Positions 52,956-61,868 of a stretch of 64,000 nt of DNA are shown piece after piece; position 1 is the stretch's first letter; each line of letters begins with the position of its first letter. The notes under the pieces were generated by a model, which was not told the DNA's origin, made no database searches, and worked only from the letters and a program-made list of their open reading frames with translations. Both the position numbers and the translations under genes were made by a program. The stretch lies in NCBI GenBank assembly GCA_963700475.1, contig CAVOXR010000005.1, positions 1 to 64,000 of the forward strand. Direction: 5' to 3'. Origin of the DNA: Prado023 sp963700475. GTDB lineage: Bacteria > Actinomycetota > Actinomycetes > S36-B12 > CAIYMF01.

Positions 52956-53331
52956 GCGCATCCTGGTCGTCGAGGACAACCAGCTGAACCTGAAGCTGGT
53001 CAGCGCCGTCCTCGAGCACGCCGGATACCTGGTCCGCCCAGCAGGCACCGCCGAGGACGGGGTGGCCTGGGCGGTGGCCGATCCACCGGACCTGGTCCTG
53101 ATGGACCTCCAGCTGCCCGGGATGGACGGGTTCGCCGGCCTGCGGGCCCTACGCGCCGACCCCGCCACGTGCTCGGTGCCGGTGCTGGCCGTCACCGCGC
53201 TGGCGATGCCCGAGGACCGCGAACGGGTGCGCCTCGAGGGCTTCGACGGGCACATCGAGAAGCCGATCAGCGTCCGCGGACTCCCAGAGCAGGTCCGTGA
53301 GGTGCTCAACCGACGGAGAGAGTCACCATGA
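52945..53331 (+). CDS. Single-domain response regulator (DivK-like)
   Basis: 128 residues. A stand-alone receiver: 'ILVVEDNQLNLKLV' (acidic pair), phospho-acceptor Asp54 in 'LVLMDLQLPGMDG', Thr in 'VTALAM' and Lys106 in 'HIEKPIS'. With no output domain it probably shuttles phosphate between the hybrid kinase and downstream partners, or regulates the next protein by contact. It overlaps both neighbours: the start lies inside the kinase gene, and its stop overlaps the cyclase start as ATGA. Confidence 0.93.
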   Translation: MTGERILVVEDNQLNLKLVSAVLEHAGYLVRPAGTAEDGVAWAVADPPDLVLMDLQLPGMDGFAGLRALRADPATCSVPVLAVTALAMPEDRERVRLEGFDGHIEKPISVRGLPEQVREVLNRRRESP

Positions 53332-54476
53332 CCGAAGCATCGCTGCCCCCCGACGCGGACCCCGTCGTGCTCGTCGTCGACGACCTCGCCGCCAACCTCC
53401 GGCTGATGGAGGCCGTGCTCGCCCCCCGGGGCCACCGGGTGATCCTGGTCGGATCCGGTGACGAGGCCCTGGACATCCTGCGCAGGGAGGACGTCGACAT
53501 CGTGCTCCTGGACATCCTCATGCCCGAGATGGACGGCTACGAGGTCTGCCGCCGCATCCGGGCCGACCAGCGGACCGCCTACCTGCCCGTGGTGATGGTG
53601 ACCGCCAGCGGGGACCAGGAGAAGGTCAACGCGATCGAAGCCGGCGCCGACGACTTCGTCGCCAAGCCGTTCGCCCAGCCCGAGCTCCTGGCGCGCGTGC
53701 GGTCACTGGTCCGGATCAAACGTTTCCACGACACCATCACACGTCAGGCCGCGGAACTGGCGGACTGGAACCGAGAGCTCGAGGAGCGGGTGCACCGCCA
53801 GGTCGAGGAGCTCGAACGGGTGAGCCGGTTGCGCAGGTTCCTGTCCCCCCAGGTCGCCGAGGTGGTCCTGGCCACCGGAGACGGGGCGTTCGCTGAGGGC
53901 CACCGCCGCGACATCACCGTGGTGTTCGCCGACCTGCGGGGCTTCACAGGATTCGCCGAGACAGCTGAGCCTGAGGAGGTGTGGGGCGTCCTGGGCCAGT
54001 ACCACCAGTCCATCGGGGACCTCGTGATGCGCTTCGACGGGACGCTCGAGCGGTTCACCGGTGACGGGATCATGGTCTTCTTCAACGACCCTGTACCTGT
54101 TGACGATGCCCCTGCGCGTGCGGTCCGCCTCGGTGTGGCGATGCGCGCCCGGGTGCAGGAGCTGGCCGAGGCCTGGCGACGTGCGGGTCACGACCTGGCC
54201 CTGGGTGTCGGGATCGCCCAGGGGTACGCCACGTGTGGGCGCATCGGGTTCGAGGGTCGTTACGACTACGCGGCGATCGGCACGGTCACCAACCTGGCCG
54301 CCCGGCTGTGCTCGGCCGCCGAGCCGTGGCAGGTGCTGGTGACGCAGAAGGTCAACGCGGCTGTCGAGGAGCTCGCCGTGACCCGCCCGATCGGCGAACT
54401 CACCCTGCGTGGGTTCTCCCGCCCGGTCGCCACCTTCGACGTGATCGGCCTCGACGCGGCCCGGGTGGCACCATGA
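53328..54476 (+). CDS. Receiver domain-class III adenylate/guanylate cyclase
   Basis: 382 residues: receiver (1-125; Asp62 in 'VLLDILMPEMDGY', Lys113 in 'FVAKPF'), a coiled-coil linker (about 130-170), then the cyclase catalytic domain. Metal-binding aspartates are Asp202 in 'VVFADLRGFT' and Asp246 in 'RFTGDGIMVFF'. Transition-state residues are Asn322 and Arg326 in 'TNLAARL'. The base-selecting Asp is replaced by Thr319 ('IGTVTN'), as in class IIIb enzymes, and the Lys before 'GD' by Arg242. It probably makes a cyclic nucleotide under phosphorelay control. It overlaps the next gene by ATGA. Confidence 0.93.
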   Translation: MTEASLPPDADPVVLVVDDLAANLRLMEAVLAPRGHRVILVGSGDEALDILRREDVDIVLLDILMPEMDGYEVCRRIRADQRTAYLPVVMVTASGDQEKVNAIEAGADDFVAKPFAQPELLARVRSLVRIKRFHDTITRQAAELADWNRELEERVHRQVEELERVSRLRRFLSPQVAEVVLATGDGAFAEGHRRDITVVFADLRGFTGFAETAEPEEVWGVLGQYHQSIGDLVMRFDGTLERFTGDGIMVFFNDPVPVDDAPARAVRLGVAMRARVQELAEAWRRAGHDLALGVGIAQGYATCGRIGFEGRYDYAAIGTVTNLAARLCSAAEPWQVLVTQKVNAAVEELAVTRPIGELTLRGFSRPVATFDVIGLDAARVAP

Positions 54477-56059
54477 GCGCCCTGTCCCTGCCCTCGGATC
54501 GGGCTGTGCTCGAGGACCTGTCCCCGCAGGAGCGGGAGATGCGCTTCGACGCGCTGCAGCGGCGGATGCCCGACGTCTGGCGGCTCATGGGCCTCAACGA
54601 GGAGGGGGAGTCCGTCGTGGTGGTGCCCTCCGTCTCGCTGGACCGCATCGATGAGCGCGGCGGCACCCTGCTGCAGGCATACGAGGAGAGGTTCTTGTTC
54701 CTGCTCCTGCTGCTGCGCCAGCCACGGCTGCAGATGGTCTACGTGACCTCGATGCCGATCGCCCCGACGGTGATCGAGTACTACTTGGCGCTGCTCCCCG
54801 GCGTCATCCCGAGCCATGCGCGCTCCCGGTTGCACCTGGTGCACGTGGGTGACGCGTCGGGACACCCCCTGACCGACAAGTTGCTGGCGCGGCCCCGACT
54901 GCTGGCCCAGATCTCCGCGCTCGTGCCGGATCGTCATCGGTCCCACCTCATCCCCTACAACACCACCGAGCGCGAGCGAGACCTGGCCCTGGCCCTGGGC
55001 ATCCCCATGTACGGAGCCGACCCGCGGCTCTACCCGCTGGGGACCAAGTCGGGCTGCCGCCGGCTGTTCGCCGAGGAGGGCGTCCGTCACCCGCTGGGCT
55101 TCGAGGACCTGAACAGCCTCGACGACGTCGTGGACGCTCTTTCACGGCTGCGCGCCGAGCGCCCGGCTGCGAGCGAGGCGCTCGTCAAGCTCAATGAGGG
55201 GGTGTCCGGGGAAGGCAACGCCTTGGTCAACCTGCGGGACCTGCCCCCACCGGGAGCGTCTCAGGAGCGCGGGGAGCTCGCCAGGCGTGTCCAGGGCATG
55301 GCCTTCGAGCTGCCGACCATCGAGATCGGCCCGTACATGGGGAAACTCGCCGAGCGGGGAGGGATCGTCGAGGAGCGGATCATCGGCGTCGAGCTGCGCA
55401 GCCCCTCGGTCCAGCTCAGGGTCCTGCCCGACGGTGATGTCGAGCTGCTGTCGACGCATGACCAGCTCCTCGGCGGGCCCAGCGGTCAGAGCTACCTCGG
55501 CTGCCGGTTCCCCGCTGACTATGGGTACGCGTCGGCGATCAGCCGTGACGCCCGTGTCATCGGCAGTCGGCTGGCGCGAGAAGGTGTGCTCGGCCGCTTC
55601 GCTCTCGACTTCGTCGTCGTCCGAGACGGTACGGGGGCGTGGACCAGCTACGCGATCGAAATCAACCTGCGCAAGGGCGGCACGACCCATCCCTTCCTGA
55701 CGCTTCAGTTCCTCACCGACGGGCGCTACAACCCCGACACCGCACTGTTCGTGACCCCGGCCGGGAAAGAGAAGCACCTGGTCGCCACCGACCACCTGGA
55801 GGCCTCTGAACTCGCGAGCCTGTCCCTGGATGACCTCTTCGACATCGTTGCCCGCAACCGTCTGCACTTCGACCAGTCACGCCAGGTGGGCATCGTCTTC
55901 CACATGATGAGCTGCCTGACGGAGGAGGGGCGCGTCGGGCTGACCGCCGTCGGCGATTCCCCCGCAGATGCCGACGCGCGCTATCGCCGGGCCGAGCAGG
56001 TGCTGCTCGGCGAGGCCAAAGCCGCCCTCGCGCCGCTCGCACTGCCCACCCTGGGGTAG
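54473..56059 (+). CDS. PGM1-related ATP-grasp peptide ligase
   Basis: 528 residues from ATG 54473, which overlaps the cyclase stop. The N-terminal half has 'SVSLDRIDERGGTLLQAYEE' and 'PRLQMVYVTSMPIAPTVIEY', as in PGM1-like ligases. The ATP-grasp core has 'ALVKLNEGVSGEGNALVNL' (about 237-250) and 'EERIIGVELRSPSVQLRVL', with metal ligands Glu396 and Asn398 in 'YAIEINLRKGGTTHPF'. The C-terminal ~110 residues match the PGM1 C-terminal domain. PGM1 joins a peptide nucleophile to an N-terminal guanidinophenyl acid in pheganomycin synthesis. Its presence in a signalling operon is unusual, and the substrate here is unknown. Confidence 0.9.
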   Translation: MSALSLPSDRAVLEDLSPQEREMRFDALQRRMPDVWRLMGLNEEGESVVVVPSVSLDRIDERGGTLLQAYEERFLFLLLLLRQPRLQMVYVTSMPIAPTVIEYYLALLPGVIPSHARSRLHLVHVGDASGHPLTDKLLARPRLLAQISALVPDRHRSHLIPYNTTERERDLALALGIPMYGADPRLYPLGTKSGCRRLFAEEGVRHPLGFEDLNSLDDVVDALSRLRAERPAASEALVKLNEGVSGEGNALVNLRDLPPPGASQERGELARRVQGMAFELPTIEIGPYMGKLAERGGIVEERIIGVELRSPSVQLRVLPDGDVELLSTHDQLLGGPSGQSYLGCRFPADYGYASAISRDARVIGSRLAREGVLGRFALDFVVVRDGTGAWTSYAIEINLRKGGTTHPFLTLQFLTDGRYNPDTALFVTPAGKEKHLVATDHLEASELASLSLDDLFDIVARNRLHFDQSRQVGIVFHMMSCLTEEGRVGLTAVGDSPADADARYRRAEQVLLGEAKAALAPLALPTLG

Positions 56060-56379
56060 ACGATAATCGGATCGAGGGCATGGGCAGGCGTCCTCCCGGT
56101 TTCGCCAGACACTCGGCCTGACGCTGTGGGCATCGTCCGGGCATCCAGGAGCTGATGCAGCTCGATCCTGCCGAGTGAAGACGGCCGTTCACCTGTCGCA
56201 TCTCGACCAGCGTGAGGAGCGGCCGACCCAGTTAGATCTTGGCGCCGAAGTGTCGAAATAAGGTGTGAGCGGCGGTGCGGGTCGGGTCGTGACAGTGTGT
56301 GAGCGTCGTGGATAGCGGCAACCTGTCTGTCCGCATCACTTTGCGGCCCAAGTTCTTCAGGCTGATCGACACGGAAGCA
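56060..56379. repeat. Intergenic stretch with a weak dispersed-repeat copy (56160-56270)
   Basis: 'ggccgttcacctgtcgcatc' and 'gatcttggcgccgaagtgtc' followed by 'aaataaggtgtg' resemble the upstream half of copy A near 4737-4832. No terminator for the operon was recognised, and no gene is seen. Confidence 0.45.
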
Positions 56380-56979
56380 CTAGGCACCGGGCTTCTTCGT
56401 CGGCGCCGGGTAGGGGGTCTTGCCCTGGGCGAGGGCGTCGGTGAGCTGCTCGATGCGGCGGGTGCGGGTCTCCGGGCGCACCGCGGTCTGGATGCGATTC
56501 AGGAAGGCGAAGCGGTTGCGGCCGTCCAGGCCGGCGTAGACGTCGGTGAGGCCGCGCTCGGCCAGGGCGGCGGCGAGGTCGTCGGGCACCACCGCGGTGG
56601 CCGGGCCGTCGTAGGCGGCGTCCCAGCGGCCGTCCGCCTTCGCCTTCTCCACCTCGGCCAGGCCGGCAGGGCGCATCCGCCCCTCGGCGGTGAGCCGCTC
56701 GATGCGCTCCCGGTTGATCTTCGACCAGACACTCTTCGCCCGCCGGGGGGTGAACCGCTGCACGTACCAGTCGTCGTCGAGCCGCCGGGCGATGCCGTCG
56801 ATCCAGCCGAAGCAGAGCGCCACGTCCACCGCCCTTGTCCAGTCGATCGACGTGACGCCGGTGCCCTTCTTGGCCATCCGAATCCAGACGTGCGTGGCGG
56901 TCGACGCGTTATCGACGAGCCAGGTCTCGAAGGCTTTGTCGTCCTCGAAGAACACCGCGTCGTCGTGGACCATCGACAT
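56380..56979 (-). CDS. YdeI/OmpD-associated family protein
   Basis: 199 residues. Family motifs are 'FFEDDKAFETWLVDNASTAT' and 'HVWIRMAKKGTG', 'SIDWTRAVDVALCFGWIDGI', 'YVQRFTPRRAKSVWSKIN' and the lysine-rich end. These small cytosolic proteins are linked by homology to bacteriocin and antimicrobial-peptide resistance (YdeI), but their chemistry is unknown. It looks like a single-gene unit, convergent with the signalling operon. Confidence 0.9.
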   Translation of the reverse strand: MSMVHDDAVFFEDDKAFETWLVDNASTATHVWIRMAKKGTGVTSIDWTRAVDVALCFGWIDGIARRLDDDWYVQRFTPRRAKSVWSKINRERIERLTAEGRMRPAGLAEVEKAKADGRWDAAYDGPATAVVPDDLAAALAERGLTDVYAGLDGRNRFAFLNRIQTAVRPETRTRRIEQLTDALAQGKTPYPAPTKKPGA

Positions 56980-57456
56980 GGCGGCAGCCTACGGCTCTCT
57001 GTGTGAGGCATCTGGGCGCCGGACGGTTCGCCCCGCCTCCGCACCACCAGACCCCCATCGGGCCGCGGTGGCGCTGTGCCCGTAACCGGTCGGACTGGAC
57101 GCGTCCAAGCAGCCGACCAACACCCGCAGTGTCAGCCGAACCTGCGCGGCGGACCTCCGGTAGGTGTTGTGACTCTGGACCTGGTTGTCGGTGTTCTGGT
57201 CGGGCTGGTTCCACCCTGAGTTTGGCCGCCCTGCGATCAGCGCGCACCAGATCAAGCCAAGTACGGTTGTGCCCACGACATCCAGTTCCTGGCCAGGCCG
57301 ATCGGCGTGAACCTACCGGGTGGCCGACGCCCCGCGCGGGTTGTCAGCGCACGAAACGTCGGCTGCCCACTCCTGTCCGGAAGTTCCGCGTCACTCGGGG
57401 GCTGTGGTCTGGGATGGGGCTCGACGCGAGGCCACGCAACCAGGTGAGGAGCGGCA
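56980..57456. other. Gene-free stretch before the M28 peptidase
   Basis: 477 bp without a supported coding frame. 'gagtttggccgccctgcgat' (near 57219) faintly resembles the 'tgaatctggccgcc' block of the dispersed repeat. The ribosome-binding site of the peptidase (GTGAGGAG, about 57444) closes the stretch. Confidence 0.35.
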
Positions 57457-58920
57457 ATGCCCAACGACCGGTTCGACAACGAGCAGATGTTCGGGTGGAT
57501 CAGGGATCAGGTGAGCATGGGCGCTCGCCGCGCGGGAAGTGCGGCGGACCGGCAGAACGAGGATTACATCGAGGCGCATCTGCGCGATTTCGGGCTCGAG
57601 AAGGTTCGCCGGGAGCCCATCCCGATCACCCACTGGGCCGCCGAGACGCACTCGGTCGAGATCGACGACGGCTCGGGCTTCGAGCAGGTGGACTCGTTCC
57701 CCATCCCCTACTCGGCGTTCACGGGGCCAGAAGGCAGGGAAGCCCGGCTGGTCTTCGCCGACCCGGCCACGCTCTGGCATCGGGCTGACTGGAACGGGGC
57801 CATCGTGGTCACCGAGATCGGCTTCCCGGAGCTGGATGTGAAGCTGCTCAGGAAGTTCAGCCTCGGCCAGTACGATCCCGACGGCAGCCTCGACCTCGTC
57901 AAGCACCCCGCCACGTGGGTCCGCCTCGGGTGGCACCTCTACCACCTGGCCGCCAAACGGGGGGCCGTGGGCTTCATAGGCATCGTGAAGGACCAGCCCG
58001 GGGGAAGCTGCCACATGTATGCCCCGTACGGCTTCCGGGAGAAGGACATCCTCGACAAGCCCATCCCCGGTTTCTGGGTCGGCCGGGCCGACGCGTCGTG
58101 GCTTCGCAAGGCCGCCGAGAGCGGCCACGGCAAGGCCCGCCTGAGCCTCGCTGGGATCCGCGAACCGGGAACGATGCACAACATCGTCGGCGAGATCCCG
58201 GGCTCGAGCGACGAGACCATCGTCATGACCTGCCACCACGACTCCCCGTTCGCCTCACCGGTCGAGGACGCCAGCGGCGTGGCGGTGGTGCTCGCCCTTG
58301 CCAGGCACTTCGCCCAGCAGAGGGGCTTGGAGCGTCGGCTGGTCGTCGTGCTCACCGCGGGGCACTTCTACGGATCCCTGGGCACGAGGACCTTCATCGA
58401 GACGCACAGGGATGACGTCGTGAAGCACACGGCGCTGGAGATCACCATCGAGCACATCGCGCTCGAGGCCGTCGAGGACGACCAGCAACGGCTGGTGCCT
58501 ACGGGACTGCCCGAGGCGGCCGGGGTGTTCGTGCCCATGAACCGCACCGTGACGGGACTGCTCCTCGACGCTGCCAAGACCAACGAGCTCAGCCGCACGG
58601 TCCTGCTCCCCGCCGAGGGACCGTTGGGCGATTACCCTCCCACCGATGGCGGCGATTGGTATGCCGCCGGCGTGCCGGTCGTCAACTACATAACCAATCC
58701 GGTGTATCTGCTCACAGACGACGACGCCTTCGAATTCGTGGCCAAGGATCGACTGTCCAAGGTGGCCGGCACCTTCGCCGACTTCATCGAGTCGATCGAC
58801 AGCGTGCCCCGGGAAGCTATCAGCGCTGTGGATTCCCAGCGCTACAAGTACGCCATGAAGCTGCTCAAGCACGTCAGCCGCGCCAAGACGACCTTCTTCG
58901 GTATCAAGCCAGTCTATTGA
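57457..58920 (+). CDS. M28-family zinc peptidase
   Basis: 487 residues starting MPNDRFDNEQMFGWI, with ribosome-binding site GTGAGGAG. The metallopeptidase core has the zinc ligands His and Asp in 'MTCHHDSPFASPVEDASGVA', the E-x-x-E-type region in 'TALEITIEHIALEAVED' and a late Asp/His region 'GPLGDYPPTDGGDWY'. A protease-associated-like insert occupies about residues 95-230. No signal peptide is visible, so it is cytosolic or exported by another route. It probably cleaves peptides or amino-acid amides. Confidence 0.88.
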   Translation: MPNDRFDNEQMFGWIRDQVSMGARRAGSAADRQNEDYIEAHLRDFGLEKVRREPIPITHWAAETHSVEIDDGSGFEQVDSFPIPYSAFTGPEGREARLVFADPATLWHRADWNGAIVVTEIGFPELDVKLLRKFSLGQYDPDGSLDLVKHPATWVRLGWHLYHLAAKRGAVGFIGIVKDQPGGSCHMYAPYGFREKDILDKPIPGFWVGRADASWLRKAAESGHGKARLSLAGIREPGTMHNIVGEIPGSSDETIVMTCHHDSPFASPVEDASGVAVVLALARHFAQQRGLERRLVVVLTAGHFYGSLGTRTFIETHRDDVVKHTALEITIEHIALEAVEDDQQRLVPTGLPEAAGVFVPMNRTVTGLLLDAAKTNELSRTVLLPAEGPLGDYPPTDGGDWYAAGVPVVNYITNPVYLLTDDDAFEFVAKDRLSKVAGTFADFIESIDSVPREAISAVDSQRYKYAMKLLKHVSRAKTTFFGIKPVY

Positions 58921-59229
58921 GCGCCCAAGGCAGTCAACGGCCCAGCTGCCCGCGGCAGGCGCCGCCGGGGGTGAACGCGCGGGCGGCCACTCAGTCACGC
59001 AGACACCGCGCCGGGGATCAACACCTCGACTTTCTAGCCGCGAGGCGGCCGTGCGTCGGTTACCAGAAGGACGCGGCATCGAACCTAGGGCATCTTCTTG
59101 TATGCTCCCCGTCGAGCGGGCCGGATCGCTTCCGCTGATGGACCCGCGGCGGTGGCGGCCGCCGATCGGCCTGAGAAACTGCTTCACGCCCGCTGCTATC
59201 CTGCTTGCTCCAGTCAGGACGGCTACCTC
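58921..59229. other. Gene-free stretch before the TPR regulator
   Basis: 309 bp. The frame of the downstream gene is open from 59098, but the sequence there has no family character. No terminator with a T-run, operator palindrome or repeat was recognised. Confidence 0.35.
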
Positions 59230-60846
59230 ATGATCCGTGATCCCCGCATGCTGTCCGGGGACGGCATGTCGGCGGAGGACTGGAACGGCGTGGTCGCCGA
59301 GACGTTGACCCGTGTCCTGGCCAGTGCGGCCTTCTCCGGATCGGAGCGCTCGCGGGCATTCCTGGCGTACGTGGTGACCGAGACCTTGGCGGGGCGTGGC
59401 GATCGGCTCTCGGAGCGCACGGTCGGACGCCGCGCGTTGGACCACGGCGCGGCCTTCGACGGCCGGACGGACGCCTCGGTGCGGGTACGGGCCACCCGGG
59501 TGCGCAAGGCTCTGCGCGCCTACGTCGAGGGGGAGGGCGCTGCGGACCTCGTGCGGATCGACCTGCCAACGGGACGCTACACGCCGACGTTCTCGCGGGC
59601 ACCATTTCCGCCCGTGGCGGGCCGAACGGTTGAGCCCGCCGTCTTGGTAATGCTGTTCGACGCCGCTGGGGAGGGGGCAGACCTAGCTGCGACGGCGGTC
59701 TGCGAGGCACTGGTGGGACAGTTGGCCCGCTTCCCCGGGCTGCGCGTGCTCGGCCCAGCGACCGCGCGTGTCGGGGATGCCCAACACATCGGTCGCCAAC
59801 TCGGGGCGCGATACGTGCTGCAGGGCAGCACGTTGGGGACCGGCGATGGGATGCGCCTGAGCGCCCGGGTGACCGACGCCGAGTCCGGGGAGTTCGTGTG
59901 GGCTGTGGCCGAGATCTTGGCCCGGGAACCGCAGCAGCTGTGGGCGCTCGTGGATGGATGGGTGGCGGAGGTCGCCGGCGAGTTGGGCGACTACGCGGGC
60001 GTACTCCTGCCGCGCACCGTTCCGGCCGACGACCCGGGCGCGGCGAGGCTTGAGACGGCCGCCCGTCTGGCCTTCTACACCTACGTCGCCCAGGGCACCA
60101 ACGCCTCGCTGCTGGACGCCCGGCAGGCGCTCGCACTGGCGCGGGAGTCCGGGACCAGATCCCCGGACGTGCTGGCTATGCACGCCAACACCCTGGCTGT
60201 GACCGCCGCGTACGGGCTGTCCGAGGATCCTGAGGCAGACCTTGCCGAGGCCGAGGCGACAGCCCGGGAGGCTCTCGCGGAGGATCCGCGCAACGCCCAC
60301 GCGCATCTGGACCTCGGCACCGTCGCGCTCGCGCGTGGGCAGTGGGAGGTGGCGATCCAGCGCGCTCAACAGGGTGCGCGTCTTGGCGCGGGGCACCCGA
60401 CCATGCTGGCCACGGCGGGCACCCTGCTGGCACTGGCGGGGGCATGGGCCGAGGGCGTGCAGGTGATGCGAGAGGCCCTGCGCCTGAACCCCAGCCACCC
60501 GGGATACATGCACGGCCTGCTCGCCCTGGACCGAGTGCTGGTGGGCGACGACGCGGCGGCCCTGGCCGAGGCCAGCCTGATCCATGCCCCGGACGCGTAC
60601 TGGGGCCCGTTCTACCGGGCTCTGGCACTGGCTGGGCTGGGTTACCTCGAGCAGGCCCGCCATGAGTTCGCGGCGGCCGTGCTCATCGAGCCGACACTGC
60701 TGGAGGACCCACAGTCCGTTCTGGGAAGCTACGCCAACTTCAGCGAGAGCCAGATGTCCGTCCTGGTGGATCGCGTGGCGCTGATCAGGGGCTCGGGCGA
60801 GCCTCCGGCTGATCCGCCGAGCTCGGATCCCACCCCGCTGGGCTGA
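59230..60846 (+). CDS. Winged-helix-like N-terminal domain/TPR protein (adenylate-cyclase-associated regulator type)
   Basis: 538 residues from ATG 59230. The N-terminal ~110 residues have 'ERSRAFLAYVVTETLAGRGD' and 'DASVRVRATRVRKALRAYVE' then 'LVRIDLPTGRYTPTF', the DNA-binding-like module common in TPR-containing putative regulators. A TolB/FlgO-like domain follows (about 125-250: 'ALVGQLARFPGLRVLGPATA', 'GARYVLQGSTLG'). The rest is made of tetratricopeptide repeats ('AHLDLGTVALARGQWEVAIQ'). There is no signal peptide. It probably acts in transcription or signalling; its partner is unknown. Confidence 0.82.
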   Translation: MIRDPRMLSGDGMSAEDWNGVVAETLTRVLASAAFSGSERSRAFLAYVVTETLAGRGDRLSERTVGRRALDHGAAFDGRTDASVRVRATRVRKALRAYVEGEGAADLVRIDLPTGRYTPTFSRAPFPPVAGRTVEPAVLVMLFDAAGEGADLAATAVCEALVGQLARFPGLRVLGPATARVGDAQHIGRQLGARYVLQGSTLGTGDGMRLSARVTDAESGEFVWAVAEILAREPQQLWALVDGWVAEVAGELGDYAGVLLPRTVPADDPGAARLETAARLAFYTYVAQGTNASLLDARQALALARESGTRSPDVLAMHANTLAVTAAYGLSEDPEADLAEAEATAREALAEDPRNAHAHLDLGTVALARGQWEVAIQRAQQGARLGAGHPTMLATAGTLLALAGAWAEGVQVMREALRLNPSHPGYMHGLLALDRVLVGDDAAALAEASLIHAPDAYWGPFYRALALAGLGYLEQARHEFAAAVLIEPTLLEDPQSVLGSYANFSESQMSVLVDRVALIRGSGEPPADPPSSDPTPLG

Positions 60847-60950
60847 AACCGTTTCGGGTCCCGACCACGCCATTTCTGGGCGTGCGCGGGGTTTGCCCAT
60901 CCTAGAATCCCGGGCGAAAGCATCCGGCTTGGACGGAAGGGACACACGCC

Positions 60951-61868
60951 ATGGATATTCGAACCTCGCCCCTGGTCGAGATGGCCGAGGAGGCCAAGCG
61001 GCCCACGCGGTGGTGGTTGGGCTGGATCGTGGCGGTGCTGATCGTCGTGGTCGGTGGAGCCGGGGGCCAGGCGATCGGCTCTGCGGTGCTCGGGTCACCC
61101 GAGCCAGACGACCCCAAGTACCAGTTCGGGGAGTTCTTCTCGTTCGGTTTCACCCTGGTGGCGCTGCTGCTGTGGGTGGTGCTCAAGGAGGGCCGCCCCT
61201 TCACGTCGCTGGGCTTCCGTGGGGGGAACCCGGTGGGCAAGCTCGCGGTCGGGGTCGTCATCGGGGCCCTCATGATGGGTGCCGGCGTCCTGGCGCTGAC
61301 GGTCATGGGCCAGTACGAGGCGGGCGTATCCGAGCACACCAACCTCGGCTCCGAGGCCCTGGCGCTGCTGCTGCCCTTGGCCGTCGTGTTCCTGCTGCAG
61401 GCCTCGACCGAGGAAGCAGTCACCCGCGGGTACATGCTCCAGATCGGTGGCCTGCAGTTGCCGGGCTGGGTCGCGGTCATCGCCACCTCGGTCATCTTCT
61501 CGATCCTGCACGTGGGCGCCAGCCCGCTCGCGCTGGTCAACATCGCGCTGTACGCCCTGTTCGCGTCCTTCGTGGCGCTGGGCCAGGGCTCCCTGTGGCT
61601 CATCTGCGGCATCCACGCGGGCTGGAACTACTTCCAGGGCAACATCTTCGGCGTCCCGGTCAGCGGCAACCCGGAGGCGAACTCACTGCTCGCGTTCGGC
61701 CCCGCGGAGGGCTCCAGCGAGTTGCTCAGCGGGGGTGACTTCGGCATCGAGGCCAGCCTCGCCGGCACCGTGGTGCTCGTCGTCGCCCTGGTCGTCGCCT
61801 TCGCCGCCTACCGCCGGGCCGAGGCGGCACGCCGAGCCTCAGCAGGAGCTGCAGTCACCCACGCCTGA
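60951..61868 (+). CDS. CPBP-family intramembrane glutamic endopeptidase
   Basis: 305 residues. The CPBP/ABI active-site motifs are 'QASTEEAVTRGYML' (E-E-x-x-x-R), 'IFSILHVG' (F-x-x-x-H) and 'GIHAGWNYFQGNIFG'. About eight hydrophobic helices span the membrane. It is a Rce1-like protease or, in some bacteria, a bacteriocin-immunity or stress factor. The 3' end overlaps by 14 bp the convergent small-peptide gene. Confidence 0.93.
   Translation: MDIRTSPLVEMAEEAKRPTRWWLGWIVAVLIVVVGGAGGQAIGSAVLGSPEPDDPKYQFGEFFSFGFTLVALLLWVVLKEGRPFTSLGFRGGNPVGKLAVGVVIGALMMGAGVLALTVMGQYEAGVSEHTNLGSEALALLLPLAVVFLLQASTEEAVTRGYMLQIGGLQLPGWVAVIATSVIFSILHVGASPLALVNIALYALFASFVALGQGSLWLICGIHAGWNYFQGNIFGVPVSGNPEANSLLAFGPAEGSSELLSGGDFGIEASLAGTVVLVVALVVAFAAYRRAEAARRASAGAAVTHA

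Noticed and set aside
50646..56059. Reading the operon as an anti-phage signalling (CBASS/Pycsar-like) system
   Set aside because: A class III cyclase is present, but no cyclic-nucleotide-gated effector (nuclease, TIR, patatin, membrane effector) lies nearby, and the kinase/receiver set fits ordinary phosphorelay control better.
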